In this document: positions 37,460 to 47,407 of the stretch, piece after piece | Layout of the letters: each line of letters starts with the position of its first letter | Numbering within the stretch: position 1 is the first letter of the stretch | From: Microbacterium lacticum | GTDB taxonomy: Bacteria > Actinomycetota > Actinomycetes > Actinomycetales > Microbacteriaceae | Assembly: GCF_006716815.1 (NCBI RefSeq) | Contig: NZ_VFPS01000007.1 | Coordinates: 62,001 to 126,000 of the forward strand | Length of the DNA: 64,000 nt | Reading direction: 5' to 3' | Translations under genes and position numbers: made by a program | Notes under the pieces: model-generated | The model's input: the letters and a program-made list of their open reading frames with translations, nothing else | Told to the model about the DNA's origin: nothing | The model's database searches: none

Positions 37460-38950
37460 ATGACATCCACCTCCCGCCCGGGCTTCGCCCGGCGCGTCGT
37501 CGCCACGGCCGGCGTCGTCGCGATCGCGCTCTTCGGTGCGCTCGCCGCGGCCGCTCCGGCTTCGGCCGCGACCGGCGTCGGCAACATCACCGGCTCACAG
37601 GGCACGCTCACGATCCACAAGTTCGAGCGCTCCACGTCGAACGGCCAGACCGCCGGCACCGGCCAGGAGCAGAGCGTGTCCGGCGCGACGCTCAACGGCG
37701 TGACGTTCACGATCCAGCGCGTCGCGAACTACGACCTGACCACCGCGGCGGGCTGGACGTCGGTAGACGCCATCCGCAGGGCGGCCAACCCTGTCGATGC
37801 GGCGAGTAAGGCCGAGCTGACGCTGGTGCAGACCGTCACCACCGCGGGCGCGGGCACCGCCACCGCGACGCTGCCGTTCGGCCTCTACCTCGTCACCGAG
37901 ACGGGGTCCCCGTCGACGGTCACCGAGGCGGCGGCGCCGTTCCTCGTCACGGTGCCCTTCGCGACCGGCCCGACCGCCACCCCGGCGAACACCTGGATCT
38001 ACGACGTCCACGTCTACCCGAAGAACGCCGTGACCAAGCTCGACAAGCGAGAGACGACGGTCGCGGCCGACATCGCGGCCGGGGCAGACCTCGCCCGCTG
38101 GTCGATCACTGCGCAGGTTCCCGTGCTCGCCTCGGGCACGCTCTCGAGCTTCTCCGTGGGCGACGTCATCGACGCGAGCCAGCTGGCCTTCGTGACCGAT
38201 GCCGCCGCTGCCGCACTCGGCCGCCCGGGTGCGACGGTCACCGCGACGAACGCCACGGGCGCCGCGGTCGCACTGACCGCCGGCACCGACTACGCGATCA
38301 CCCCGAACCCCGCAGCGGGCACGACCCTGACCGTGACCTTCACGAGCGTCGGTCTGACGAAGCTCAGCACGCAGGCGCAGGGCGGCGCGGTGGCGTTCAC
38401 CGTGCTCACGCGCGTGGTAGGGGTGCCCACCGACGGCATCATCACCAACCGTGCGACGAGCAGCATCAACGGGAACACGTCCAACACGTCTCAGGCCACG
38501 GCCACCTTCGGCGAGCTCCAGGTGTTCACGCACGTGACCGGCACCCAGACGCCGCTCGCCGGTGGATCGTACCAGCTGAAGGATGCCGCGGGCAACGTCG
38601 TCACCGTCAACGGCGTCACCTCGTGGACCTCCGACGCGAACGGGCTCCTCACCGTCCCCGACCTCCGGCCCGGGAACTGCACGCTCGTCCTCGTGACGCC
38701 GCCCGCGGGATACCAGCTGCCGACGAACACGCAGATCGCCACGGTGGTGACGGCGGGCAAGGTCGTCCCGTCGCCTCCGAAGAACTACGTCGACGTGCCG
38801 TACGCGCAGCTGCCGGCCTGGGCGCTCCCGCTGACCGGTGGCGACGGTGCGCTCTGGTTCGGTGTCGGTGGCGTCGCGCTGGTCGTCACCGCCCTCGGCG
38901 CGGCGATCGTCGTCGCCGCCCGTCGCCGTCGCGCCGCCGCGCACGCCTGA
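37460..38950 (+). CDS. Major pilin, SpaH/EbpB family, LPXTG-anchored
   Basis: A 496-residue precursor of the pilus backbone. Signal peptide ends near APASA (residue 36). The pilin motif WIYDVHVYPKN lies at about 179-189; its lysine is the site where sortase joins subunits. The E box is FGLYLVTETGSP, needed for intramolecular isopeptide bonds. SpaA-type CnaB domains follow, then LPLTG near residue 455, a transmembrane helix and a basic tail. AGAAAGCAGAG-type purine-rich sequence precedes the ATG. Subunits are polymerised by the sortase encoded next. Confidence 0.93.
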   Translation: MTSTSRPGFARRVVATAGVVAIALFGALAAAAPASAATGVGNITGSQGTLTIHKFERSTSNGQTAGTGQEQSVSGATLNGVTFTIQRVANYDLTTAAGWTSVDAIRRAANPVDAASKAELTLVQTVTTAGAGTATATLPFGLYLVTETGSPSTVTEAAAPFLVTVPFATGPTATPANTWIYDVHVYPKNAVTKLDKRETTVAADIAAGADLARWSITAQVPVLASGTLSSFSVGDVIDASQLAFVTDAAAAALGRPGATVTATNATGAAVALTAGTDYAITPNPAAGTTLTVTFTSVGLTKLSTQAQGGAVAFTVLTRVVGVPTDGIITNRATSSINGNTSNTSQATATFGELQVFTHVTGTQTPLAGGSYQLKDAAGNVVTVNGVTSWTSDANGLLTVPDLRPGNCTLVLVTPPAGYQLPTNTQIATVVTAGKVVPSPPKNYVDVPYAQLPAWALPLTGGDGALWFGVGGVALVVTALGAAIVVAARRRRAAAHA

Positions 38951-38965
38951 CGGTCGACGAGATGG

Positions 38966-40216
38966 GTGCCGGAGCGGGGACGCACGTCCACGCTCCGGCA
39001 CCCGCGCACGCGCCGCCGCTGGCGCGCGTCGGGGGTGAGCCTCGTCATCGCCGTCATCGGCCTCGCCGGTGCGCTGCTGCTGCTCTACCCCTCTGCGGCG
39101 GCGTGGTTCACCCAGCTCGAGCAGTCGGCGGAGATCGCCCAGTACAGCGACCGCGTCGGCGCGCTCGGCGCGCAGCACCGCGCCGACGAGATCGAGCGCG
39201 CCGTCGAAGACAACGAGGCGCTCGTCGGCGGAGCGTCGGTGCTCGCCGCCGGTGAGCGCAAACCGCAGGCAGAAGTCGGCGAATCCGCCTCGGCCGGGTA
39301 TGACGACCTCCTCCGCGCCGACGCGCAGGGACTCATGGCTCGGGTCAAGATCCCCGCGATCGATCTCGATCTTCCCGTCTATCACGGCACCACCGACGAC
39401 GTCCTCGAGCGGGGCATCGGCCACCTCGAAGGCACGGCCCTTCCCGTCGGCGGCGCCTCCACGCACGCCGTGCTCACGGGGCACCGGGGGCTCGCGACGG
39501 CCGAGCCGTTCACCCACCTCGACCGCGTCGCCGTCGGCGACACGTTCACGATCGAGGTCTTCGGGGAGGTCCTCAGCTACCGTGTCTCCGACACACGCGT
39601 GGTCGCCCCCGAAGACACCGAGATGCTCTACCCGCAGACCGGCCGGGATCTCGTCACCCTGGTGACGTGCACCCCCCTCGGGATCAACAGTCACCGCATC
39701 CTCGTGACCGGTGAGCGGATCCTTCCGACGCCGGTCGACGACGTGGCCGCCGCCGGCGCGCGTCCCGACATCCCCGGCTTCCCCTGGTGGGCCGTGATCC
39801 TCGGCGCCGTCGTCCTCGCTCTCGCGGCGTACGTGTGGGCGGCGGGCCGGCAGAGTGCAGACGGGCCGGCGACGGCCTCTGGCGCAACGGACCTCCGTCG
39901 TGCCAGAATGAGCCCGACGGCAACCGTGCCGCCGCCACCCGCACGTACCGAGACCACAGAGGGAGCCCTCATGGCAGCAGAAGACGCCGCAGGCGCGCAG
40001 CAGAAATTCGTCGACGAGGCGGTCGCCAAGATGAAGGAGACCTACGAGAAGATCTCCCAGACCGTCGGGGGTGCGCTCGACTCCGACCAGGCCGAGCAGG
40101 TCACCGACTCGATCCTCGACACCGTCAGCGACTTCGCCAAGAAGATCCTGCCCGAGCAGTTCCACGCCAAGATAGACGAGGTCCGCGACCAGGTCGACCG
40201 CGCCGTCGGTCAGTAG
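38966..40216 (+). CDS. Class C sortase, fused in frame to a small helical domain
   Basis: 416 residues as read. Residues 1-310 are a pilus-polymerising class C sortase: N-terminal helix (about 24-45), YHGTTDDVLERGIGHLEGT, catalytic His in TGHRG near 171, catalytic Cys in TCTP near 235, the Arg in NSHRILVTG, and a C-terminal helix (about 272-296). After a Pro/Thr-rich linker the same frame runs without a stop into 81 residues of charged helical sequence that look like an independent cytoplasmic protein with its own ATG. Either a real fusion or loss of the sortase stop. The GTG start lies 15 bases after the pilin stop. Confidence 0.88.
   Translation: MPERGRTSTLRHPRTRRRWRASGVSLVIAVIGLAGALLLLYPSAAAWFTQLEQSAEIAQYSDRVGALGAQHRADEIERAVEDNEALVGGASVLAAGERKPQAEVGESASAGYDDLLRADAQGLMARVKIPAIDLDLPVYHGTTDDVLERGIGHLEGTALPVGGASTHAVLTGHRGLATAEPFTHLDRVAVGDTFTIEVFGEVLSYRVSDTRVVAPEDTEMLYPQTGRDLVTLVTCTPLGINSHRILVTGERILPTPVDDVAAAGARPDIPGFPWWAVILGAVVLALAAYVWAAGRQSADGPATASGATDLRRARMSPTATVPPPPARTETTEGALMAAEDAAGAQQKFVDEAVAKMKETYEKISQTVGGALDSDQAEQVTDSILDTVSDFAKKILPEQFHAKIDEVRDQVDRAVGQ
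39971..40216 (+). CDS. Possible separate small helical protein within the sortase frame
   Basis: 81 residues from an ATG preceded by GAGGGAG at the right distance. The product (VDEAVAKMKETYEKISQTVG and onward) is acidic, helical and soluble, unlike the sortase part, and ends just before a strong terminator. It shares frame and stop with the sortase reading frame. I favour it as an independent gene that has become joined to the sortase by loss of the intervening stop. Function unknown. Confidence 0.5.
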   Translation: MAAEDAAGAQQKFVDEAVAKMKETYEKISQTVGGALDSDQAEQVTDSILDTVSDFAKKILPEQFHAKIDEVRDQVDRAVGQ

Positions 40217-40238
40217 CCGCCGGCTCGAGAGCGACCAG

Positions 40239-40270
40239 GAAGGGCCGGATGCCGAGGCATCCGGCCCTTC
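40239..40270 (+). terminator. Terminator after the pilus operon
   Basis: Perfect 15-bp stem GAAGGGCCGGATGCC / GGCATCCGGCCCTTC with a 2-base apex (in practice a 4-base loop). It contains an inverted GGATGCC pair and closes the accessory island. Confidence 0.9.
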
Positions 40271-40316
40271 GTCGTGCGCTGAACCTGGGCATACACCCGA
40301 CGCGACACGCCCGGGT

Positions 40317-40345
40317 TTGCGACACGCCCGGGCGGCACGTAGACT
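40317..40345 (+). promoter_or_regulatory. Promoter of the S10 operon
   Basis: TTGCGA (40317-40322), 17 bases, TAGACT (40340-40345): close to the actinobacterial housekeeping consensus. It drives the long r-protein operon starting at rpsJ. Confidence 0.75.
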
Positions 40346-40351
40346 AGTGAG

Positions 40352-40631
40352 GTTCCACATTCCTGCGCCGCTTCGGCGAGAGCGGGATCACTGCCAGGGC
40401 AGTGCATAGATCGGCGGCAGTCCTCGGGACTGCGGCGGGAGTCTAGGCCGCGGGCAGCAGAACAACTCAATCCGATCCTCCTGCAAAGGGAAGCCGTGCG
40501 CGTGCGTGCGGCGATCGGGCCTGACATCAGCACAGTGGTGCGCCTCGAAAGAGTAGTGCCCGGCACAGATCCCTGTGCCTCGTGCGTCCAATGCCCCCGA
40601 GGTAAGACGCGAGAAAGAGAGTGAGCAGACA
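40352..40631 (+). promoter_or_regulatory. Structured 5' leader of the S10 operon
   Basis: About 280 bases between the predicted start of transcription and rpsJ with no gene. Two hairpins are plain: CACTGCC-AG-GGCAGTG (40389-40404) and GCAGTCC-TCG-GGACTGC (40417-40433). In other bacteria the S10 leader is bound by L4 to repress the operon; whether this structure does so is unknown. Confidence 0.5.
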
Positions 40632-40940
40632 ATGGCGGGACAGAAAATCCGCATTCGCCTGAAGTCGTATGACCACGAGGTCATCGACACGTCGGCGCGC
40701 AAGATCGTCGACACCGTGACCCGTGCGGGCGCGACCGTCGTCGGCCCCGTGCCGCTTCCGACCGAGAAGAACGTCGTGTGCGTCATCCGGTCGCCCCACA
40801 AGTACAAGGACAGCCGCGAGCACTTCGAGACGCGCACCCACAAGCGCCTCATCGACATCATCGACCCGACGCCCAAGGCCGTCGACTCGCTGATGCGTCT
40901 CGACCTCCCGGCCGACGTCGACATCGAGATCAAGCTCTGA
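40632..40940 (+). CDS. rpsJ: Ribosomal protein S10
   Basis: 102 residues, full length; a 30S head protein that also acts as NusE in antitermination. [19 protein letters not shown] is the standard start, so the ATG at 40632 is preferred over upstream codons; GAAAGAGAGTGAG precedes it. First gene of the S10-spc operon. Confidence 0.99.
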   Translation: MAGQKIRIRLKSYDHEVIDTSARKIVDTVTRAGATVVGPVPLPTEKNVVCVIRSPHKYKDSREHFETRTHKRLIDIIDPTPKAVDSLMRLDLPADVDIEIKL

Positions 40941-40947
40941 GGTCCTC

Positions 40948-41607
40948 ATGTCTGACATCAACACCAAGGTTTCCAAGGGTCTGCTGGGCACCAAGCTCGG
41001 CATGACGCAGGTCTGGGACGAGAACGGCAAGCTCGTTCCCGTCACCGTCATCGAGGTCGCGCCCAACGTCGTGACCCAGGTGCGCACGCCTGAGCGCGAC
41101 GGCTACAACGCCGTTCAGATCGCCTACGGCCAGATCGACCCCCGCAAGGTCAACAAGCCCCAGACGGCCCACTTCGAGGCCGCCGGGGTCACCCCGCGCC
41201 GCCACCTCACCGAGGTGCGCACGGCGGATGCCTCTGACTACTCACTCGGTCAGGAGCTCACCGTCGATGCCACCTTCGAGGCCGGCCAGCTGGTCGACGT
41301 CGTCGGCACCAGCAAGGGCAAGGGCACCGCGGGTGTCATGAAGCGTCACAACTTCAAGGGCGTCTCCGCTTCGCACGGTGCGCACCGCAACCACCGCAAG
41401 CCCGGTTCGATCGGCGCCTCGTCGACCCCGAGCCGCGTCTTCAAGGGCATGCGCATGGCCGGCCGTATGGGTGGCGAGCGCGTGACCGTCCTCAACCTCA
41501 CGGTGCACGCCGTCGACGCCGAGAAGGGTCTGCTGCTCGTCAAGGGCGCCGTCCCCGGTGCTCGTGGCCGCATCGTCTACGTCCGCAACGCAGTGAAGGG
41601 TGCCTGA
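40948..41607 (+). CDS. rplC: Ribosomal protein L3
   Basis: 219 residues. L3 starts 50S assembly and its extended loop reaches the peptidyl-transferase centre; the loop block [20 protein letters not shown] is intact. Begins seven bases after rpsJ and is followed by rplD two bases after its stop. Confidence 0.99.
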   Translation: MSDINTKVSKGLLGTKLGMTQVWDENGKLVPVTVIEVAPNVVTQVRTPERDGYNAVQIAYGQIDPRKVNKPQTAHFEAAGVTPRRHLTEVRTADASDYSLGQELTVDATFEAGQLVDVVGTSKGKGTAGVMKRHNFKGVSASHGAHRNHRKPGSIGASSTPSRVFKGMRMAGRMGGERVTVLNLTVHAVDAEKGLLLVKGAVPGARGRIVYVRNAVKGA

Positions 41608-41609
41608 TC

Positions 41610-42272
41610 ATGGCTGACTCGACTCTCGCGCTCGACGTCCTGAAGGCCGACGGCAAGAAGGCCGGCTCCGTGGAGCTGCCCGCCGCGATCTTCGACGTCA
41701 AGACGAACATCCCCCTCATCCACCAGGTCGTCGTCGCGCAGCTCGCGGCGGCTCGCCAGGGCACCCACTCGACCAAGCGTCGCGGTGAGGTCTCGGGCGC
41801 CGGCCGCAAGCCCTTCAAGCAGAAGGGCACGGGTAACGCCCGTCAGGGCTCGATCCGCGCGCCGCACATGACCGGTGGCGGCATCGTGCACGGCCCGAAG
41901 CCGCGCGACTACTCGCAGCGCACCCCCAAGAAGATGATCGCCGCCGCCCTGCTGGGCGCGCTGAGCGACCGCGCCCGGGGTGGCCGTCTGCACGTCGTCG
42001 ACTCCTTCGGCATCGAGGGCACGCCCTCGACCAAGGCTGCCGCTGCGGTCCTCGCCCAGCTCGCCCCGACCAAGAACGTCATGGTCGTCATCGAGCGCGG
42101 CGACGAGCTGACCCTCAAGAGCATCCGCAACCTCGGCTACGTCCACGTGCTCGAGGTCGGCCAGCTCAACGCCTACGACGTGCTCGTCTCCGACGACATC
42201 GTCTTCACCAAGGCCGCCTACGACGCGTTCATCGCGGCGAAGGCCGGCGAAACCTCGGAGGTCTCGGCATGA
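41610..42272 (+). CDS. rplD: Ribosomal protein L4
   Basis: 220 residues. The tunnel-lining loop ([20 protein letters not shown]) is complete, with no macrolide-resistance insertion visible. In many bacteria L4 also represses its own operon. Its stop overlaps the rplW start (ATGA). Confidence 0.99.
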   Translation: MADSTLALDVLKADGKKAGSVELPAAIFDVKTNIPLIHQVVVAQLAAARQGTHSTKRRGEVSGAGRKPFKQKGTGNARQGSIRAPHMTGGGIVHGPKPRDYSQRTPKKMIAAALLGALSDRARGGRLHVVDSFGIEGTPSTKAAAAVLAQLAPTKNVMVVIERGDELTLKSIRNLGYVHVLEVGQLNAYDVLVSDDIVFTKAAYDAFIAAKAGETSEVSA

Positions 42273-42580
42273 GCACTGCGAACGTCTCCCTGAACAAGGA
42301 CCCGCGCGACATCATCCTGAAGCCGGTGGTTTCGGAGAAGAGCTACGGCCTGATCGACGAGGGCAAGTACACGTTCCTCGTGGACCCGCGCGCCTCGAAG
42401 ACCGAGATCAAGCTCGCCATCGAGAAGATCTTCGGCGTCAAGGTCGCCGCGGTCAACACGCTCAACCGCGCGGGCAAGGCCCGTCGCACCCGCTTCGGCA
42501 CCGGCAAGCGCAAGGACACCAAGCGTGCCATCGTCACACTGAAGTCGGGCACCATCGACATCTTCACGGCCGTCGGCTGA
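42269..42580 (+). CDS. rplW: Ribosomal protein L23
   Basis: 103 residues, 50S protein at the tunnel exit, docking site for trigger factor and SRP. Translation coupled to rplD by a four-base overlap. The family core ([13 protein letters not shown] at the start) is clear. Confidence 0.98.
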   Translation: MSTANVSLNKDPRDIILKPVVSEKSYGLIDEGKYTFLVDPRASKTEIKLAIEKIFGVKVAAVNTLNRAGKARRTRFGTGKRKDTKRAIVTLKSGTIDIFTAVG

Positions 42581-42605
42581 CCGCTGGGATAGAGGACTAC
42601 ACACC

Positions 42606-43445
42606 ATGGCTATTCGCAAGTACAAGCCCACGACCCCGGGTCGCCGCGGTTCGTCGGTGGCCGACTTCGCCGAGATCACCCGGTCGACGCCTGAGAAGTC
42701 GCTGCTGCGCCCGCTGTCGAAGACCGGCGGTCGCAACAACCAGGGCCGCATCACGACCCGTCACATCGGTGGTGGACACAAGCGCCAGTACCGCGTCATC
42801 GACTTCCGTCGCAATGACAAGGACGGCGTCAACGCCAAGGTCGCTCACATCGAGTACGACCCCAACCGCACCGCGCGCATCGCGCTGCTGCACTACGTCG
42901 ACGGCGAGAAGCGCTACATCCTCGCGCCGAACAAGCTGGCGCAGGGCGACATCGTCGAGTCCGGTGCCTCGGCCGACATCAAGCCGGGCAACAACCTGCC
43001 GCTGAAGAACATCCCCACCGGTACGGTCATCCACGCCATCGAGCTTCGCCCCGGCGGCGGCGCGAAGATGGCGCGCTCGGCGGGCGCCTCGGTGCGTCTC
43101 GTCGCCAAGGACGGCCCCTACGCCCAGCTGCGTCTGCCCTCGGGCGAGATCCGCAACGTCGATGCGCGCTGCCGCGCGACCATCGGCGAGGTCGGCAACG
43201 CGGAGCAGTCGAACATCAACTGGGGCAAGGCCGGCCGCAAGCGTTGGAAGGGCGTGCGCCCGACCGTCCGCGGTGTCGCCATGAACCCGGTCGACCACCC
43301 GCACGGTGGTGGTGAGGGCAAGACCTCCGGTGGCCGTCACCCCGTCACTCCCTGGGGCCAGGCTGAGGGTCGCACCCGCCACCCCAACAAGGAGAGCGAC
43401 AAGTACATCGTCCGCCGTCGCAACGCCGGCAAGAAGCGCAAGTAG
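42606..43445 (+). CDS. rplB: Ribosomal protein L2
   Basis: 279 residues, essential for subunit joining and peptidyl transfer. The conserved [14 protein letters not shown] block with the functional histidine is present. Preceded by GGGATAGAGGA-type sequence; 12 bases before rpsS. Confidence 0.99.
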   Translation: MAIRKYKPTTPGRRGSSVADFAEITRSTPEKSLLRPLSKTGGRNNQGRITTRHIGGGHKRQYRVIDFRRNDKDGVNAKVAHIEYDPNRTARIALLHYVDGEKRYILAPNKLAQGDIVESGASADIKPGNNLPLKNIPTGTVIHAIELRPGGGAKMARSAGASVRLVAKDGPYAQLRLPSGEIRNVDARCRATIGEVGNAEQSNINWGKAGRKRWKGVRPTVRGVAMNPVDHPHGGGEGKTSGGRHPVTPWGQAEGRTRHPNKESDKYIVRRRNAGKKRK

Positions 43446-43457
43446 GAGTAGAGGAAG

Positions 43458-43739
43458 ATGCCTCGCAGCCTGAAGAAGGGCCCCTTCGTCGACGAGCACC
43501 TGCTCCGCAAGGTCGCCTCGCAGAACGAAGCCGGTACCAAGAACGTCATCAAGACCTGGTCGCGCCGTTCGATGATCATCCCCGCCATGCTGGGACACAC
43601 CATCGCCGTGCACGACGGACGCAAGCACATCCCCGTGTTCGTGTCCGAGGCCATGGTCGGCCACAAGCTGGGCGAGTTCGCGCCCACCCGCACCTTCCGC
43701 GGCCACGAGAAGGACGACAAGAAGGGTCGCCGCCGCTAA
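43458..43739 (+). CDS. rpsS: Ribosomal protein S19
   Basis: 93 residues, 30S head protein. [19 protein letters not shown] and the [16 protein letters not shown] block are typical. GGAGTAGAGGAAG precedes the ATG. Confidence 0.99.
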   Translation: MPRSLKKGPFVDEHLLRKVASQNEAGTKNVIKTWSRRSMIIPAMLGHTIAVHDGRKHIPVFVSEAMVGHKLGEFAPTRTFRGHEKDDKKGRRR

Positions 43740-43775
43740 CGCGGGGCGCCTCAGAGAGGACAGAGGAGGAGACAA

Positions 43776-44159
43776 ATGGTGGATTCCATCGCACGCGTCA
43801 AGCACATCCGCGTGACCCCTCAGAAGGCTCGTCGTGTCGTCGCGCTCATCAAGGGCAAGCAGGCTCAGGAGGCCCTGGCCATCCTGAAGTTCGCGCCGCA
43901 GGCCGCCAGTGAGCCTATCTACAAGCTCGTGGAGTCGGCGATCGCCAACGCCCGCGTGAAGGCGGACAAGGACGGCGAGTACCTGGACGAGCAGGACCTG
44001 TACGTGAGCAACGCGTACGTCGACGAGGGCACGACGCTCAAGCGTTTCCGCCCCCGCGCTCAGGGTCGCGCGTTCCAGATCAAGAAGCGCACGAGCCACA
44101 TCACGATCCAGCTCGCGACCCCCGAGGTCGCCGAGACCAACAAGAAGGCGAGCAAGTAA
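43776..44159 (+). CDS. rplV: Ribosomal protein L22
   Basis: 127 residues; its beta hairpin lines the exit tunnel ([20 protein letters not shown] block intact). Strong AGAGGAGGAG site upstream. The C-terminus is slightly extended ([11 protein letters not shown]). Its last base overlaps the rpsC start (TAATG). Confidence 0.98.
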   Translation: MVDSIARVKHIRVTPQKARRVVALIKGKQAQEALAILKFAPQAASEPIYKLVESAIANARVKADKDGEYLDEQDLYVSNAYVDEGTTLKRFRPRAQGRAFQIKKRTSHITIQLATPEVAETNKKASK

Positions 44160-44920
44160 TGGGACAGAAGGTCAACCCGTACGGCTTCCGCCTCGGGATC
44201 ACCACCGACCACGTGTCGCGGTGGTTCTCCGACTCGACGAAGCCGGGTCAGCGTTACGCGGACTACGTGGCCGAGGACATCAAGATCCGCAAGCTCCTGC
44301 AGACGCAGCTCGACCGCGCCGGCGTCAGCGGGATCGAGATCGAGCGCACGCGTGACCGCGTCCGCGTCGACATCCACACCGCCCGCCCGGGCATCGTGAT
44401 CGGCCGCCGCGGCGCCGAGGCCGAGCGCATCCGCGCCGACCTCGAGAAGCTCACCGGCAAGCAGATCCAGCTGAACATCCTCGAGGTGAAGAACCCCGAG
44501 GCCGACGCTCAGCTGGTCGCGCAGGGCATCGCCGAGCAGCTCTCCGCGCGCGTGGCCTTCCGTCGCGCGATGCGCAAGGGTCTGCAGGGCGCCCAGCGTG
44601 CCGGTGCCAAGGGCATCCGCATCCAGGTCTCGGGCCGTCTCGGCGGCGCCGAGATGAGCCGGTCGGAGTTCTACCGCGACGGTCGTGTGCCCCTGCACAC
44701 CCTGCGCGCGAACATCGACTACGGCTTCTACGAGGCCAAGACCACCTTCGGCCGCATCGGCGTGAAGGTCTGGATCTACAAGGGCGACCTCACCAACAAG
44801 GAGCTCGCGCGCGAGCAGGCGAACGCGCCGAAGGCGCCCCGTGGTCGCGATGACCGTGGTGGCGACCGTCGCCGCGGCCCCCGCAACGACGCACCCGTCG
44901 CAGAAGGAGCATCGGCATAA
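44159..44920 (+). CDS. rpsC: Ribosomal protein S3
   Basis: 253 residues, part of the mRNA entry site. A KH domain ([15 protein letters not shown]) and the S3 C-terminal domain are present, followed by an Arg/Gly/Asp-rich extension of about 35 residues ([12 protein letters not shown]) that is typical of actinobacteria. Coupled to rplV and rplP by one-base overlaps. Confidence 0.98.
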   Translation: MGQKVNPYGFRLGITTDHVSRWFSDSTKPGQRYADYVAEDIKIRKLLQTQLDRAGVSGIEIERTRDRVRVDIHTARPGIVIGRRGAEAERIRADLEKLTGKQIQLNILEVKNPEADAQLVAQGIAEQLSARVAFRRAMRKGLQGAQRAGAKGIRIQVSGRLGGAEMSRSEFYRDGRVPLHTLRANIDYGFYEAKTTFGRIGVKVWIYKGDLTNKELAREQANAPKAPRGRDDRGGDRRRGPRNDAPVAEGASA

Positions 44921-45339
44921 TGCTTATCCCCCGCAAGGTCAAGTACCGCAAGCAGCACCACCCCGGCCGTTCCGGCCAGGCGACCGGCGGCACGAAGGTC
45001 TCCTTCGGTGAGTTCGGCATCCAGGCGCTGACCCCCGCGTACGTGACGAACCGTCAGATCGAGTCCGCTCGTATCGCGATGACCCGTCACATCAAGCGTG
45101 GTGGAAAGGTGTGGATCAACATCTACCCCGACCGTCCGCTCACCAAGAAGCCCGCCGAGACCCGCATGGGTTCGGGTAAGGGTTCGCCGGAGTGGTGGGT
45201 CGCCAACGTCAAGCCGGGTCGCGTCCTCTTCGAGGTCGCGGGCGTGAACGAGGAGCTCGCACGCGAGGCCCTCACCCGGGCAATCCACAAGCTGCCGCTG
45301 AAGGCACGCATCATCAAGCGCGAGGAGGGCGACGCGTAA
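44920..45339 (+). CDS. rplP: Ribosomal protein L16
   Basis: 139 residues; lies near the A site and helps position t[19 protein letters not shown] and the [12 protein letters not shown] block are typical; the conserved Arg of the ARxKMPG-like region is in the expected context. The stop overlaps rpmC by one base. Confidence 0.99.
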   Translation: MLIPRKVKYRKQHHPGRSGQATGGTKVSFGEFGIQALTPAYVTNRQIESARIAMTRHIKRGGKVWINIYPDRPLTKKPAETRMGSGKGSPEWWVANVKPGRVLFEVAGVNEELAREALTRAIHKLPLKARIIKREEGDA

Positions 45340-45656
45340 TGGCCGTCGGAACCAAGACGCTCGCACCGAGCGAGCTCGACACCTTCGAGGACCAGCGCCT
45401 CGTCGAGGAGCTGCGCAAGGCCAAGGAAGAGCTGTTCAACCTGCGCTTCCAGTCGGCCACCGGCCAGCTCGAGAGCCACGGCCGCATCCGTGCGGTCAAG
45501 CGCGACATCGCGCGGCTCTACACCGTGATCCGTGAGCGCGAGCTGGGCATCCGTGCCACGCCCGCCCCCGTCGAGGCCGCGCCGAAGACGAAGAAGAAGG
45601 CGACGAAGAAGGCGGATGCCGCCGGCGACGCCGCTGCGAAGGAAGAGGCTGAGTGA
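45339..45656 (+). CDS. rpmC: Ribosomal protein L29 with C-terminal extension
   Basis: 105 residues, against 60-80 in most bacteria. The coiled-coil L29 core ([20 protein letters not shown]) is followed by a Lys/Ala-rich tail of about 35 residues ([14 protein letters not shown]). The ATG at 45339 overlaps the rplP stop and fits the family start. Confidence 0.97.
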   Translation: MAVGTKTLAPSELDTFEDQRLVEELRKAKEELFNLRFQSATGQLESHGRIRAVKRDIARLYTVIRERELGIRATPAPVEAAPKTKKKATKKADAAGDAAAKEEAE

Positions 45657-45991
45657 TGGCCACCAAGAAGGCTGAAGAAGCTGTCGTCGAGACGGCCGAG
45701 GGCCACGAGCACGCCGCGCACGACGTGCGCGACGCGGAGGCCCGCGGATACCGCAAGGCCCGCCGCGGCTACGTGACCAGCGACAAGATGGACAAGACGA
45801 TCGTCGTCGAGGTCGAGGACCGCGTGAAGCACCCCCTCTACGGCAAGGTCATCCGTCGCACGTCGAAGGTCAAGGCCCACGACGAGCTGAACGCCGCCGG
45901 CATCGGCGACCTCGTGCTCATCAACGAGACCCGTCCGCTGAGCGCCACCAAGCGCTGGCGTCTGGTCGAGATCCTCGAGAAGGCCAAGTAA
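45656..45991 (+). CDS. rpsQ: Ribosomal protein S17 with N-terminal extension
   Basis: 111 residues from the ATG that overlaps the rpmC stop (TGATG); a GTG one codon earlier is equally possible. An acidic N-terminal extension of about 35 residues ([17 protein letters not shown]) precedes the S17 core ([17 protein letters not shown]...[12 protein letters not shown]). Confidence 0.97.
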   Translation: MATKKAEEAVVETAEGHEHAAHDVRDAEARGYRKARRGYVTSDKMDKTIVVEVEDRVKHPLYGKVIRRTSKVKAHDELNAAGIGDLVLINETRPLSATKRWRLVEILEKAK

Positions 45992-46025
45992 GGCCTCGGC
46001 CTGCTTGGAACCCAAGGAGTAACAA

Positions 46026-46394
46026 GTGATTCAGACAGAGTCCCGCCTCAAGGTCGCCGACAACACCGGCGCCAAGGAGCTGCTCACGATCCGCGTGCTC
46101 GGTGGCTCGAACCGCCGCTACGCGGGCCTGGGCGACATCATCGTGGCGACCGTCAAGGACGCGATCCCCGGCGGCAACGTCAAGAAGGGCGACGTGGTCA
46201 AGGCCGTCGTCGTCCGCACCGTCAAGCAGACCCGTCGTGCCGACGGGTCCTACATCAAGTTCGACGAGAACGCCGCCGTCATCCTGAAGAGCGACGGGGA
46301 GCCCCGCGGCACCCGCATCTTCGGACCGGTCGGTCGTGAGCTTCGTGACAAGAAGTTCATGAAGATCGTCTCGCTCGCCCCGGAGGTGATCTGA
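46026..46394 (+). CDS. rplN: Ribosomal protein L14
   Basis: 122 residues, full length, at the 50S interface. GTG start preceded by [25 protein letters not shown] is the standard beginning. First gene of the spc part of the operon; no terminator separates it from rpsQ. Confidence 0.99.
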   Translation: MIQTESRLKVADNTGAKELLTIRVLGGSNRRYAGLGDIIVATVKDAIPGGNVKKGDVVKAVVVRTVKQTRRADGSYIKFDENAAVILKSDGEPRGTRIFGPVGRELRDKKFMKIVSLAPEVI

Positions 46395-46398
46395 CCTT

Positions 46399-46758
46399 AT
46401 GGCCAAGATCAAGAAGGGTGACCTCGTTCAGGTCATCACAGGCAAGAAGCAGGACAAGGGCGGCGACCGCGGCAAGCAGGGCAAGGTGCTCGACATCCTC
46501 GTCGGGCAGAACCGTGTCATCGTCGAGGGCGTCAACTACGTCACCAAGCACACCCGCGTGGGCCAGACCCAGCGGGGCACCAAGACGGGCGGCATCGAGA
46601 CGATGGAAGCCCCGATCCACATCTCCAACGTCGCCCTCGTCGACCCCTCGACCAAGAAGCCGACCCGTGTCGGTCACCGCGTCGAGGAGCAGACGAAGGA
46701 CGGCGTGAAGCGCACCGTCCGCGTGCGCTACGCGAAGAAGAGCGGTAAGGACCTCTGA
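46399..46758 (+). CDS. rplX: Ribosomal protein L24
   Basis: 119 residues, a 50S assembly initiator with a KOW motif ([20 protein letters not shown]). Four bases after rplN; its stop overlaps the rplE start by one base. Confidence 0.99.
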   Translation: MAKIKKGDLVQVITGKKQDKGGDRGKQGKVLDILVGQNRVIVEGVNYVTKHTRVGQTQRGTKTGGIETMEAPIHISNVALVDPSTKKPTRVGHRVEEQTKDGVKRTVRVRYAKKSGKDL

Positions 46759-47339
46759 TGAGCACCACCACTGCCACGGAGACTGGCAAAATCCAGCCCC
46801 GTCTGAAGCAGAAGTACAACGCCGAGATCAAGAAGGCGCTGCAGGACGAGTTCGGCTACGACAACGTCATGCAGATCCCCGGGATCGTCAAGGTCGTCGT
46901 CAACACCGGTGTCGGTGAGGCGGCTCGCGACTCCAAGGTGATCGATGGTGCGGTCGACGACCTCACCAAGATCACCGGCCAGAAGCCAGTCGTGACCAAG
47001 GCCCGCAAGTCCATCGCGCAGTTCAAGCTGCGCGAGGGTCAGGCAATCGGCGCGCACGTCACCCTCCGCGGTGACCGCGCGTGGGAGTTCCTCGACCGTC
47101 TCGTGACGCTCGCTCTGCCCCGCATCCGCGACTTCCGGGGCCTGTCGCCCAAGCAGTTCGACGGCAACGGCAACTACACGTTCGGCCTGCAGGAGCAGTC
47201 GGTCTTCCACGAGATCAACCCGGACAAGATCGACCGCGTCCGCGGCTTCGACATCACGGTCGTCACGACCGCGAAGTCGGATGCCGAGGGCCGCTCGCTC
47301 CTGCGTCAGATCGGCTTCCCCTTCCAGTCCGAGGACTGA
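46758..47339 (+). CDS. rplE: Ribosomal protein L5
   Basis: 193 residues; binds 5S rRNA and contacts P-site tRNA. Slightly long N-terminus ([17 protein letters not shown]). Core blocks [16 protein letters not shown] and [17 protein letters not shown] are intact. It is followed directly by rpsH; the rpsN gene often found here is absent. Confidence 0.99.
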   Translation: MSTTTATETGKIQPRLKQKYNAEIKKALQDEFGYDNVMQIPGIVKVVVNTGVGEAARDSKVIDGAVDDLTKITGQKPVVTKARKSIAQFKLREGQAIGAHVTLRGDRAWEFLDRLVTLALPRIRDFRGLSPKQFDGNGNYTFGLQEQSVFHEINPDKIDRVRGFDITVVTTAKSDAEGRSLLRQIGFPFQSED

Positions 47340-47407
47340 TCGACCCATCAAGAAGGTCGGGTGTCGCGTAACGGCATCCGAAACCACGTGAACAAAGGAA
47401 ACAACAC

